From positions 47,599-111,598 of the forward strand of contig QANU01047209.1 of NCBI GenBank assembly GCA_003254905.1: DNA of 64,000 nucleotides. The letters run 5' to 3'. How positions within the stretch are numbered: the first letter of the stretch is position 1; each line of letters starts with the position of its first letter. Made by a program: the position numbers and the translations under genes. The DNA comes from Nissolia schottii (taxonomy: Eukaryota; Streptophyta; Magnoliopsida; Fabales; Fabaceae). Of this stretch, positions 21,760 through 34,099 are shown piece after piece. The notes under the pieces were generated by a model, which saw only the letters and a program-made list of their open reading frames with translations, had not been told where the DNA came from and searched no databases.

Positions 21760-24430
21760 TTTGGAGCCTGGAGGAAATGTGGCATTGAACTTGAATTGCA
21801 AAAAAATGTGGCATTACGCGAGAATCTCATGGTAATATAGCATTACACGAGAACTTGAAGGAAACATGGCTTTTTGCAATGGTTGGAAGGAAACATGACA
21901 TTCACGAGAATTTGAAGGAAACATTGTAGGGATGAAAATGAATACCTGTAGATCTGTACATGACCCCTACTGCCCATGCCCATTTAATATTTGCTACCCA
22001 TACCCGCGAGGATTTAAATTCATGTGGATATCCGCTGAGATTTGTCAAAAATTTACAAAAAAATGACTATCAAATATAATATATTATAGTACTACTACTA
22101 ACAAGTTGTAATTTAAATTAACAAAATACATAATAAAAATCTAATAACGTTGTAGATAAAAATGAATTAGGGTTTTAGTTTTTATATTTGTATAGGTAAA
22201 GATATTTACATCATTTTATATATTAATGGGTAATTTGACAAAAAAAATGTGACATTGTACTTGAATTACAAGAAAATGTGTTATTGCATGAAAATTGCAA
22301 TGAAATGTACCGTTGCACAATGCTTGAGAGAAAAATCCACATCTCACAAGAATTGAAACGAAACACGGCATCCCGTGGGAACAGAAAGGAAACATGTCAT
22401 TGCAATGGAATTACAAGGAAATATGAAATTGCACAAAAATTGGAATGAAACATAGCGTTGTACTAGAATTTGATTAAGACGTATCTTCTTCCAATGTTTG
22501 GAAGGAAATGTGGTATTCACAAAATATTGAAGGAAACATGACATTGCACATAAATTTGAAGGAATTGTGACTTCTCATGGTAATTGGAAGAAAACATGTT
22601 GTTACACTCTAATTGTTAGAAAATATGGCACTACACTCATATTTGCTAGGAAATGTGGCATTGAACAAGATTTGTAAGGAAATGTGACATTGTATGGGAG
22701 TTAGGAGGAAACATGGCATTGTACTAAAATAGCAAGGAAATATGACAGTGCACGAGAATTACAATGAAATGTAACATTACACAAGGATTAAGATGAAATA
22801 TCAGATCTTGCAGGAATTGGAAGGAAATGTGGCCTCCCACGGGAACGAGAAGGAAACATTGACACACTAGATTAGAAGGAAATGTGACATTGCACGAAAA
22901 TTAGAATGAAACGTGGCATTCCATGAAAATTTGAAGAAAATGTGGCTTCTTGCGCTGGTTGGAAGAAAATGTGGCATTCATGGGAATTAGAAGGAACCAT
23001 GCGTTGCACAGAAATTTGAAGGAACCGCGACTTCTTGTGGTAATTAGAAGGAAACATGACATTATATTCAAACTGCAAAAGTATGGCATTTCACTCATAT
23101 TTGTTAGGAAATATGGCATTGAACGAGAATTGCAAGAAAAATGTGACATTCCATAAGAATGTGAAAGAAATGTGGCTTCTCAAGGTCATTTGAAGAAAAT
23201 GCGGTGTTTTACTCGAATTGCAAGAAAATTTGGCATTACACGAGAATTGTGATGAAATGTAGCATTGCACAACGATTGAGAGAAAACTTCACATCTCACA
23301 GGAATTGGAAGGAAACGTGGCCTCTCGTGGGAACAAGAATGAAACGTGGCATTTCATGAAAATTTGAAGGAAACGTGGCTTCTTGCCGTGGTTAGAAGAA
23401 AATGTGGCACTCACAGGTATTTGAAGGAACCATGCATTGCGGGGAAATTTGAAGGAATCACAACTTCTCGTGGTAATTAGAAGGAAACATGACATTATGC
23501 TCGAATTGTAAAAAAATATGGCATTTCATTCATATTTGTTAGGAAATATGGCATTGCACGAGAATTGCAAGAAAAATGTAGCATTCCACAAGAATGTAAA
23601 AGAAATGTGGCTTCTCACGGTAATTTGAAGGGAACGTGGTGTTGTACTTGAATTGGAAGAAAATGTGGCATTGCATGAGAATTGCGATGAAATGTAGCAT
23701 TGCATAACGATTGAGAGGAAACTTCACAGCTCACAGGAATTGGAAGGAAATGTGGTCTCCCATGGGAACGAGAAGGAAGCATGTCATTACACTAGATCAG
23801 AAGGGAATGTGACATTGCACAAAAAATTGGAATGAAACGTGATATAACATGAGAATTTGGAGAAAACGTGGCTTCTTGCAGTAGTTGGAAGGAAATATGA
23901 CATTCATGAGAATTTGAAGAAAGCATGACATTGCATGAGAAATTTGAAAGAATCGTGACTTCACTTGGTAATTGGAAGGAAACATAACATTACACTCGAA
24001 TTACTAGGAAACACGGCATTGCACTCTTATTTCTTAGAAAATGTGGCATTGCACGAGAAATGCAAGAAAATGTAACATTGCATGAGAATTTGAATGAAAT
24101 GTGGCTTCTTGCGGTAATTGGAATGAAACGTGGCATTGTATTCGAATTGCAAAGAAGTGTGGCATTGGACAAGAGTTTCAATGAAATGTGGTGTTGCACA
24201 AGGATTAGGAGGAAACTTCAAATCTTGCTATAGTTGGAAGAAAACATGACGTCTTGTGAGAACATGAAAGAAACATGTCATTGCACTGAAATTGAAAGGA
24301 AACGTGACATAGCGCAAAAAATCGAAAGAAAATGTGACATTTTGTGAGAATAGATAAGATGTGGTTATTGTGCACGAATTAGAAGAAAATGTGACATTAT
24401 GCATGAACTGGAACGAAACTAAGTCTTACG
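21760..24430. repeat. Degenerate minisatellite with higher-order structure (~2.7 kb)
   Basis: The region is built of about 28-32-bp units of the form GAAATGTGGCATTGCACGAG followed by AATTGGAAG or AATTGCAAG. A rarer unit containing CTTCACATCTCACAG marks positions near 22335, 22797, 23287, 23729 and 24214, giving a higher-order period of about 440-490 bp repeated about four times. Units within one higher-order repeat differ from each other, while units at the same place in successive repeats agree better (for example GGCTTCTTGC-GTGGTTGGAAG). That implies amplification of a compound block. Open frames here are by-products of the repeat. Confidence 0.85.
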
Positions 24431-24615
24431 TTAATAAGTTTTTGCTTTTATAACTTAAGAGACAATATATTCTGTGCTTGCCGTGGACTCTACCCTAGCG
24501 TAGTGTTTGACATGAATCGAAAGGAAGCGTGGTGTTTCACTTGAATTTACAAGGATATAATTTGGAAAATAAAAAATAGTTAATGCTTCATTAATTTAAT
24601 TAAACAAACAAGTAA

Positions 24616-25186
24616 GGTTGTTAAACTTGAGAGTTTAAGTAAACTCGTAGAGTCTCGGTAAACTCGAATTGTAAACTCGTATGAGTTTACATACGTAAAA
24701 AAATATATTATAAGCAATATCATTAGGAACTAAACTTGATTAAATATTGTATTTATGATTGAAATTGAATAATGTTAACTTTAAATTAAATTAATGAAAG
24801 AAATATTATAAAATACACCTTAATGCATGACACTTAGTAGTTATATCATATTTTATTCAGTATCAGTATTATTTTATAGTTTAATAAAACATAGCTCAAT
24901 TATGATAAATATATGAAATTAGCTAAATAAACTCAATATATATTATATAATATAAACAAAGTTAGGTAAATATCTAACAAAGTGACAAAATTTGTACATT
25001 TTGAGGTAAACTCGTAAACTCGTAGGTAGATTTTAACTCGTAAACTCGCTAGTAGAATCGAGAGTTTACTTAAACTCGTCCGAGTTTACCAAAAAAGAGT
25101 TTATATAAGTGTTAACTTATTTTGTATAGTAAAATTGTAAACTAGTAAGAGTTTACGAGTTAACTCGAGAGTTTAACAACCATGCA
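24616..25186 (+). mobile_element. MITE family M, copy 3, with clear target duplication
   Basis: GGTTGTTAAACTTGAGAG to GAGAGTTTAACAACCATG, about 570 bp. The flanks CAAACAAGTAA at 24605-24615 and 25187-25197 are identical. The true duplication is probably 9 bp within this, which would suit a MULE-type or similar transposase. It is the best preserved copy for defining the family ends. Confidence 0.88.
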
Positions 25187-25259
25187 AACAAGTAATATTG
25201 AACAACTTTTTGAATAAAAATTGATAAAGAAAGTATACAAAAAGAATATAATTTAAGAG

Positions 25260-25930
25260 ATAATATATCCTGTGCATGACACACATTAAACAATAAAGAA
25301 TAGAGAAATGTTTTGTGTACAATATAAAATCTGTCAACTATTGTCCAACTCAATCTCCTTAATATGTGTTTCTTCTCCTTTTTTCTTATTCTTTATTTTT
25401 TCTCTCTTCTTCCCCAATCATCCATCATTTTTTTTCTCGTTTCCATCTTATTCTTTATGATTTTAAGAGTTTTCATTTTCGTTTTCATGATATTTGTTGT
25501 TTGTGTTTTTTCAAATGTCCGTGCATGTGTATATGAAAGTTTGTGTATGTTTGTTCAAAAGTTGTACATGTCTGGTTGTTCAAAAGTTTGTGCATGTGTA
25601 TAGAAAAGTTTGTGTATTCTTGTTCAAAAGTTTGTGCATGTGAACACAGGTTTTCTTCTTCGTTATTGTTTACGTTTCTGTTATATTTTTTGTTTTTGGT
25701 TGTTGAAAAGTTTGTACACGTCAGATTAAAAGTTTGTGCATATGCTTTAAAATGTTTGTGCATGGTAGAGAGTGAGTCCATGTGACTGAGGAGATGGAGA
25801 AAAAATGCGACAGTTACTTTTTGTTATTTAATACGTCACTTATCCGATTTTGATTTGGTTTTGTATTAAAAAAAATTCGTGTATGTATATACAAAAGTTT
25901 GTGCACTCAATGTCCTGGGTAGACCATAAA
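25260..25930. repeat. Element with tandem AAAGTTTGTGCATGT motifs
   Basis: At least eight variants of AAAAGTTTGTGCATGTG occur between about 25530 and 25910. The same motif reappears at 49910-50035. The flank 25380-25480 is T-rich. Open frames across it in both strands (25364-25785) are repeat-driven. Element limits are approximate. Confidence 0.55.
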
Positions 25931-27873
25931 TTGATAGCATTTGAGTATACACCTATCATTACTCTAAAGAATAAATAATTTGTTTACCACCACAATTCTA
26001 TTAATGTGAATACATTTCACTCATCTCCCTGTATGTACAATAAGACTATTAATGGAGATATATTTACTCATAATGTTTGACCCGTTCATGACACAGGCTA
26101 ATCACTAATCTTTCACAAATCGCAATCACACCTTATGAATCATCTTGGGCTCCTGTCAAAACCAGCCCTTGATCTCTCAAAGCCCATTTTAATTTTAGAA
26201 TAAAACAATATTTTCAAGTGATTCCCAGACCCAAGCAACTAGTAATTAGTACGCTGTGCCCCTTTGCCATTAAATCATAGGAATTTTTTCACCCAAAAAA
26301 AATCATAGAAGATTTATCTGGGACAAAATAAAAGTGATTAAATCATGTATTAAATATTGTAGAATTCCACTAATTGATGTTTTAATGGTTTTGTAAAACA
26401 GGTTGATAATTGATCCATTTAGGAATAAAGTCGATAGACATGAGTGATCTATTTATTATTGAGTCTGTTGAACCTTTTTAAGCTGATATGTCAGATGATT
26501 TATTGTAAGCAAAGGCTTTGGTGACTCATGATGGGAGGACTCACTAGATTGATGCTTCTTTAAAATACAAGGTCCCTGTCCACTCTATGGCAACACTGCA
26601 ATGTTCTATTCATTGAGAACCACAATGAAGGAAAAATCTTGCTCGGTGGTGAATGTTCACTCAATCGTGGCTAAATTGATGCATAACCTTATTATTTATA
26701 AAATTCTTGCATCTTTTTAATTAGTGAATATGGTACGCTTGTATTTAACTACACTTCTTAAATATATTTTGTCATATTTTTAAATATATTTAGCCACATG
26801 TGACATGTGTTCAGCTACACATTTAAAGTATGGCTAAATGTAAGATGTGTTTTGTACATATCCCCCATCACATTATGAAAGTTGTCTATGCCGGAAGTGT
26901 TTACCTTATCATTAAGGAGGGAGATATGTTGAAGGCAGAGCTAGTAATTAAAATAAAGTCGTAACAAGGCAATTACACTGAATTATTTCATTTTTAGGAA
27001 AAGTCGATGCTTGTTGAATAATTTGGTTTGACAAAGCTCTACACCCAAAAAAAAAGTGAGCTATGTTTGAACAAAATTTGGACACAAGAGTCTTTCGTTT
27101 CTCAATGGTGAAATAAGACTAAATATTTATAAAATATTACTATAATTTCTTATTGACTCTTACAACACATCCTAAACTTCTCTAATTGTTAGTTAAAGAA
27201 AATGGAAGACTACTCTTGACAAGGAGGAATATTCTTTTGGATTAATCTGCCCATATTGACACAAATGCATTGCACTTGGGTCTTTGATTTATAAATTAAG
27301 ATCACAAGGGGAGTTAATCCGCCAGAAGCCAAGCATTCATTGCATGTAACAGCTTCCTTTGTCTTTTATACTCGATGAAAAGGTAACCCTAGTGGACTTA
27401 AAAGGGAGCCCTAACTAAAGGCAATGCTTTATACAATCATTTTATATAACAAAATAAATATGTATATAGTGCAAAAACATTGACGGCAATGTTATTATCT
27501 TATGTACAATAATCAATTAATTAAGCATTTGAGTATATTGATTGTTGTCAACAATCCACAACTGGCCAAGGGTTACACCTCAATGAACAGTTGGATACCG
27601 TGCATCTTTTCAATACCTGATTGGAACCTTACAAAGCGAAGGACTTACAATTAAATAAAATATACCAACATTATACAGCTCAGGTGATTCAACATTTATT
27701 TTCCTCAAATAAAATTTTACATTCAAAACTTATAGATAAAAAAAATAGTGTTGAAAATACTTTATTTCACAGTAAATCGATCTAACTCAAGCCATTTTAA
27801 ATGAAATTTAATGAGGAAGAGTTTTACCCTATAGTAGATCAATTCAACTTGAGCCATATTAAGCAAAATCTAA
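25931..27873. other. Intergenic sequence, nothing recognised
   Basis: No long open frame, RNA gene or clear repeat boundary was found across almost 2 kb. Base composition is moderately AT-rich. Old transposon remnants are likely but not shown. Confidence 0.35.
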
Positions 27874-28058
27874 CCAACGAGAGTTGGTCCAAGTGGTAAG
27901 CGGTTTGGTATCGTTTAAATAAGGTTCTGAGTTCGAGACCTTGTGTACGCATTTATCCTCGCTGGGAGACTCACCCGCCATAGTCAGGTGCGCGACTCGG
28001 GTTGACCCAGATTAGTCAAGGCTAAGCCTTGGATACCAGGTAGACAACCTAAAAAAAA
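27874..28058 (+). mobile_element. Full-length tRNA-derived SINE with 17-bp target duplication
   Basis: Starts CCAACGAGAGTTGGTCC, with box A (TCCAAGTGGTAAGCGG) and box B (GAGTTCGAGACC), and ends in an A-tail after GACAACCT. The target duplication TATTAAGCAAAATCTAA is exact at 27857-27873 and 28059-28075. About 185 bp. It is the same family as 6008-6194, in the opposite orientation. Confidence 0.93.
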
Positions 28059-28075
28059 TATTAAGCAAAATCTAA

Positions 28076-29640
28076 TAGATTTCAAATAGCACTTAATTCA
28101 ATTAAAAAATAATAATAATTAAATAAAATAGCTGACAATAAAACCCCGAATGGGGCACGTAGATAATTTCACTACATATATTCACCGAATAAAAGTTTAA
28201 TAGCAGCAATTACGCGAAAAGGGTATATCATAAATTCATAATTAATATCAACAAACAAAAACCAAGCACTGTGCGAATTGACATCCAGATGGTTGTCTCC
28301 TATTCTTAGCATTATCTAATTAATCGTAAATTAAGAAGAACAATATATCATGAAGAAATGGCTCTCAACGGGACCCTCTTCATTTGCTTAAAGGAGTGGG
28401 TTTATATATATTCTCAAAGACAAACATATAGTGGTAGGATTCATTAATAATAAGTCAAATCAAACTAAAAAATAATAATAATAACAACTTCTGATTAGGA
28501 GGACAAATAGTGGGAACAAAGATATAGAGCTAATTAGACGAAAATAGATTGATGTCATGTCACGCATAGGAGCCAGGTGGACGGGACGGGACGCAACGCA
28601 TATATACAAATGCAAAATTTTAGCACAACCCAAGAAACATTGATTAAACATTTGAGAGATAATCCAAATCCACATGCGGGTTGATTATTTGATTTTTTTT
28701 TTTTGGGTACCATATAGTTAGCACATTTTGCAATTACAAGTTAACAATTTACAATGTGATCTGACGATCGAACAGGGACAAGCATAAATGTAACTCCATT
28801 TTTCCATTTGGGTGGGATTGTGCCAATCGGCACAAGAGGAGAAAAGCTGTTCCTAGTTGTTGACCTAACGCACAAAAGGCCAAAACCCAAAGTTGGCCCG
28901 CACGTTATCGATGCAGAAGAAGCTTAGTTTTGTTTTTTATTATTAAAATGAAAAGAGAACCAAAGAAGACAAAAACAAAGAGAGAGTGCATTCAATGGCC
29001 CATTGAATCAAGAGTGAGAGAGAGACAGAGAGACGAAAAAGAAAAAAAGAGGAAAAGGAAAAAAAATAAAAAAAAAAAGGAAGCAGAGGAACGAGAATGA
29101 TACAAGGAAGAACTTGGTACCAAAAAAACAAAAGGAGCAGTGAACAACACGGCAGATATGTTTTTGGAATAAATTTTGTGTGTGTGTCACACGTGCTTAG
29201 CCACCGATTACATATTAAGACAACATATGAGTACAAATGCTTAATAAATGGTTGCGCTGTAGGAGACTTCTAAGTTACACTTTATATATTAGGAAAAATA
29301 TATATTACATGGTTTATAGTAGACTAATTTTATTTAACATTATTTTTAAATTATAATTAAATGTATTTTAAAAATGTGACCAAATACATTCTTAATGAGA
29401 CTACCTCATTTCTCTTTGTTAATGTCACTACCTTTACTCTCGTATCTTTTTTGCACTCACCACCACCACTTGAAATCTCTTGAAGCTTTTTAAAAAAAAA
29501 CAATAAACAAAAAAAAAATCAATGAAGGGAGCTCAAAACAACTAAAGTTGGAGACAGAAGAAATAAAAACAAACTCGCATTGGAAGAAAATCACGAGACA
29601 AAGAGCAGCACATCAACACAGCAACTAGGTGTCAAACAAA
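28076..29640. other. Intergenic sequence with purine-rich block
   Basis: No gene was recognised. 28960-29105 is strongly purine-rich on the plus strand (AGAGAGAGACAGAGAG, then GAAAAAGAAAAAAAGAGG), which creates pyrimidine-coded open frames on the minus strand. These are composition artefacts. Confidence 0.4.
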
Positions 29641-29781
29641 TGCGGTGCCACAGGGCTCCCAATTATTTATTCCTTTTAAGCATAGTTTTTAAAACCCGCA
29701 GGGCTCCCAATTATTCCTTTCAAGCATAATTTTACAGCCGGACACGGTGGGGTCAACCCGGAATCCGGTGACCCGATCATA
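29641..29781. repeat. Short direct repeat and GACCCGG-type repeat flank
   Basis: CAGGGCTCCCAATTATT...AAGCATA-TTTT occurs twice (about 29649-29695 and 29700-29736). After it comes CGGGGTCAACCCGGAATCCGG-like text that also appears in other form at 33900-33945. It is probably the host element into which LTR B1 inserted. Confidence 0.45.
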
Positions 29782-31580
29782 TGATCGCCCTAATTTAGGA
29801 CATGATCGCATATAGAACTACTTTTCTACAAAAGCACTGACTTAGCATACTAAACATGTATTAAATGCACAAGATAAATAAATATTGACTAATTTATTAA
29901 TAAATAACTGAATAACTGTTTACATAAAACTGAACTGAAATATAAATGAGTTTAAAAAATAATAATATCTGAAATAAAGTTCATGAAACTACTGTGGACC
30001 TTGTCCTAGGTGTCTGGAGCATAACTAATTTACACGGTAGTCCCCACTGCGAATTGGAGCTTGCCACAGATATCTGGAATCCTTGCTTTATTGAATGAGG
30101 GGACTGTCCTCACTAGCCTAAGCTGAATATAAAAATGGTTTGATAGAGGGTTGAGTTGTCAACTCAGTGGTAGGTACCTTAGTACCACTCAAATAACAGG
30201 TACTGTAGGCAATGTGCGTGTGTGTATACTTATATACACTGAAAGATCATATGTAATAACAAGCATATTGCATAACTGATATTTGAAAGGAACTAAATTA
30301 ATTGTACACGCTGAATATCTGAAGGCACTGAATAACTGAATTAAACTGAGATAGCTATTGCCAAACAGAATTGGTCAATGTACGTATGCCCACGTCCCAG
30401 GCGGAGGGGCACTGTTCAAGGGAGTTACAACTCAACCTTACTTCACCAGGATAAATCCAGGTGGGTCTGGTACGCACGCAACCCGGATATCTGTGAGGGT
30501 ACGCATACCCTAAGTCTGAGGAGCTTAGCGCTCGGGGGTCTGATAAGGCATGCATGCCGTAATTGAGGAGCCTGACGCTCATACTTAACTACTGTTGGAT
30601 CTGGGTTACGAGATCGTAGGACCTTGTACTGTTCTAGGTCATCTACTCTAGAATCTACTGTTCATGAAGTCTTTTAGGGAACTGGCTTTGATTACCCAAA
30701 TTGTTAAGGTCTAAGGCTACTGATTATGACAAGTGTATCCTATTTAATTAATCTTTGTTTATTAGTCCAACTCAAGGACTAAGGTCCCACACTTAGGACA
30801 AGATTCCCAGGTAAGATAGGTGCATCACAAACGAGCATCTTAAGTACAGTCTTACCTTAGCCAGAACCTGCCCCTTGTTAGGGTTCATGCCTTAACCGGA
30901 GTCTTTATTTTAAGTCTTATGTAAAAGCCTAACCTACCAACTCTAAGGGTATCATGCCTAAGGGTTTTAGGTTTCTGTCCTAACATAGCATGGCATAGCA
31001 TACATATAAATATAAACACATGGCATGTCATATAGCATAGCATTTACTGAGTATGTATACATATATTTGACTAAGTGTTTGACTAGATACTATCATGTTA
31101 TAAACTGTATAAACATCTAATAAATCCCTAGCATATTATAGCACAACTAACTCTATTGATGGACATCAAAGTGGAACCATCGATGCATTGGGACCGCCAC
31201 TCACCTGGGATGTCGCGAAAAGAAGGAACGCTGGCTCTAGGGGCTCCTAGCGGCGTGCCATTGCCACCTGGAAAGCCAACCAAAACCACCATCAGAAATC
31301 CATAAAATAAATCTTTTTTAACTAGTAGGCCTTACAGTAGCGATTCTAGTATCGCTATGGTGCTCCAGCATCGCCATGGCATCCTGTGGACCACTGTGGG
31401 TCACCACCAACACGGAGGCGGTGCTAGGGCCTACTACCCTAGGCCATCCTAAAAGAAGGAATCGCTACCTACCTAAGAAGGAGAGAAGAATTGAGCAAAA
31501 ACTCGTTCTAATAGGGAAGAAGAGCTTCAGACTCTGCGCGTTGGAATGGGGGGAGGAAGGTTCTATTTATAGGAGAAGGG

Positions 31581-32606
31581 TGTTAGAATTGGCAACCAAT
31601 ACCCAAGAGGGGGGTGAATTGAGTATTTAAGAAATTATTCCAATTTTGACAAATTTTGCATTTTCATGCAATCAAAGCTATTATGTAGCGGAATATATCA
31701 ATTAAGGATATAATTATAAGCTTGCTCAATTATGTATGTTGATTGAACAATAAGATCTATAAAGCAACTTATAAACAATTATCAACAAATGTATGATATT
31801 GCAATTCTCAAATGTACAAGACAATAATATAAGTTTACAATAAATAAAGAGATAGAGTTAGAAAGATTGCAAAAAGTGATTTATCATGGTTCGACCACCC
31901 TTGTGATCTACGTCTAGTCCCCAAGCGGCTTGCTCAAGATTTTTCCACTATCATCAAGCTTCTAACTTAAGTGCTTGAAAAACCTTTACATCCATGAGCA
32001 CTCCTCACACTTAGGATCCCCACCTTTGTGTTTAAGCCTCAAAAACCAATCCTTAGGGGTGCCACACCCTAAGCAACTAGAGGGATACCTCACCCTCTTT
32101 ATAGTGTATGAGTTTGTGAATTAGAAACTGTCTCAAAGAGTGGATAATACAAATTGAAGCTCTATTAGGAGTAGTGATAATATCTCTCTTTTGTTCTTAT
32201 GATGATGGAAAATATTAATCCATTGATAGTATGAAGTATAAGGATAATGAGAGTGAAAAACTTGGCTAGAAATGTGAGTTTAATGAGTATTTATAGAGTT
32301 TGTAAGTGTACTAGCCGTTACCCAATTAATTTCTCATTTTTGTTCGTTGAAAACTAGCCGTTTTTAGCTTCTGGAGCTTGGTCATTCGAATGACACCACT
32401 TAGTCATTTGAATGACTCAAGAAAATATAGGCGTTATGGCTTTTTTACTATGTCATTCGAATGACAAACCCTGGTCATTCGAATGACTAAAGTTTTCCTA
32501 GGTCAAATCATCATTTTTCCCATTCTTTTGATTCCTATTATCAATCTTAACCATTTTTAGTTCTTAGAATCAAAAAGATCATTTAAGAACATCATTCTAA
32601 GAGTTT

Positions 32607-32658
<52 letters not shown>

Positions 32659-33424
32659 ATTTTCCTTTGACAAGAATACCTTAAGTCCCAAGAAACTATA
32701 TCCTTTTCACCGCTTTCTTAGACTTGGTATTCTTCATGAATTCTATCTTTGACATTACCATGTTCTTCATGGGATAAGCATTTTATGCTCCTTCTTTTGA
32801 CTTTAGGCATCATATAAATATGTTCCTTCTTGTTTCATCTTGTTCTTGATGTCTTGAACTTTCCTATACATAAGATTATTCGCTAGAAAGCATAGTTAGT
32901 CCAATCTGTTCCAATATCTTAACATGCATCTATAGATCAATCAATGCATCATGTATATACAGTTAGGCAAGGATCAAATCATTATATTAATCAAATAATA
33001 TTCTTTGCCTAACATGCATGCATTCTAACACTATAGCACTTAATATTCATGCATATACACATATCCAAAGTTAATCATTCAATGTACATATAATTTATTA
33101 TTAGATGTGTTCTCAAAAGGATGTTTCTCATATATCATTGTATGATGTGTACGCTATATGATACCATCAAGTTCAATCATACAAGATCAAATGTATTTTA
33201 TTTAGCATATAACATCCTTTTGCATTCTAATTGTCACTATGTGTTTGTTGTGTTCTATTTGTCATCATCAAGATATATTGAATTAAATAGAACAACTAGG
33301 GAAAACTAGTTCTACAAACATAAGCATAGACAATAAGCATGGACAATTAGAGCATATTGTATTTGTCATCATCAAAACATAATGTATTAAACGATTGAAA
33401 CAGCTAGGGAAACCTAGTTCCACA
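31581..33424 (+). mobile_element. Solo LTR nested in LTR B1
   Basis: Starts TGTTAGAATTGGCAACC and ends CTAGTTCCACA. The target duplication AAGGG is exact at 31576-31580 and 33425-33429. The length of 1844 bp with no coding region indicates a solo LTR. Inside is an (AT)n run (32609-32656) and an internal near-duplication: about 33259-33318 and 33363-33424 share TTTGTCATCATCAA through CTAGGGAAA-CTAGTTC. The AATACCCAAGAGGGGGG start is a phrase familiar from legume copia-like LTRs; the superfamily is not proved here. Confidence 0.85.
32609..32656. repeat. (AT)n microsatellite inside the solo LTR
   Basis: An uninterrupted AT run of about 24 units, within the LTR's AT-rich middle. Confidence 0.95.
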
Positions 33425-33614
33425 AAGGGATGGCCAAGGGCCTAGGCTGGACCTTCTCCTAATCCAAAAATGCGGAATTAGGGTTTTCTGGTCAACAGTG
33501 GCGCGCTGGAGTGCATTTTGGGCGTTGTAGCGTCTCAGCTATTTCCAATTGCATATCGCTTGAGATGCACACATCTCGTGTGAGATGTGTCTCTTTTTCT
33601 TTTTGGTCGTCACA

Positions 33615-34099
33615 TAATCGGGTCGATTCTTAAGTTAGAATGGATTTGCAATTGATCCATAGTGATTTGAAGCAAACCGGCCCGATGACAGTTGAATCGG
33701 TTCAAGAAAATCTTGAATATTTTTAAAAAATGTTGTTGGGTAGAATTAAACCCAGTCCACCTACGTGCATAAAGCATTGTCTGCCACCAAGCTAGGCACA
33801 TGGTTGTGTATTTTGTTGCCTTAAATTATATATATTATATTTTTAATGAAATTAAATTATATATATTTTTTATATTTATTAATTAAAATCTAGTTCAGTA
33901 AGTAACTCAGTGACTCAGTGACCCGATAGGATGACCGGGTCGATTACCAGGCTAAATTTAATAATATGCTTTCAATTTTTAGCATGGCTTGAAATTTCTT
34001 GTAGCTATCTAAATAAAATCTCAAATTCAAATCACAACCATCAACGTTCAAAACTTTCTCAAACTTGCAACTCATGATTCAAACCACAACCACCAATAA
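33615..34099. other. GACCGGG-type repeat remnant
   Basis: Contains AACCGGCCCGATGAC, CTCAGTGACTCAGTGACCCG and GGATGACCGGGTCG phrases that pair with the left flank of B1 (29750-29775). This is likely the two halves of one older repeat split by B1. No coding capacity was seen. Confidence 0.4.

Larger units (their letters stand above)
29782..33614 (+). mobile_element. LTR (family B), copy B1, with nested solo LTR
   Basis: It matches copy B2 (54861-60827) from the start (TGATCGCCCTAATTTAGGACATG versus the TGTCACACCCCAACTTAGAACATG form) to the end (TTTTGGTCGTCACA versus the CTTAGGTCTTCACA form). Shared interior points are the GAGTTGTCAACT-AGTGGT text near 30153, the TATA-like CTATTTATAGGAGA at about 31562, and CGCTATGGTG-TC-AGCATCGCC near 31355. 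It is interrupted by a solo LTR at 31581-33424. Without it, B1 is about 2.0 kb. The flanks TCATA and TAATC do not form a clean duplication, so the ends are less certain than for B2. Confidence 0.72.

Noticed and set aside
22344..24221. Series of minus-strand open frames of 60-80 codons
   Set aside because: They are products of the 30-bp repeat units, lack family signatures and repeat the same short peptide text.
21760..24430. CRISPR-like array
   Set aside because: The repeats are degenerate with no constant repeat/unique spacer pattern, and the genome is plant nuclear.
25364..25785. Open frames on both strands in the tandem-motif region
   Set aside because: They follow from the periodic motif; their peptides are simple repeats.
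28943..29236. Minus-strand open frames across the purine-rich block
   Set aside because: They consist of Phe/Leu/Ser-rich runs caused by base composition.
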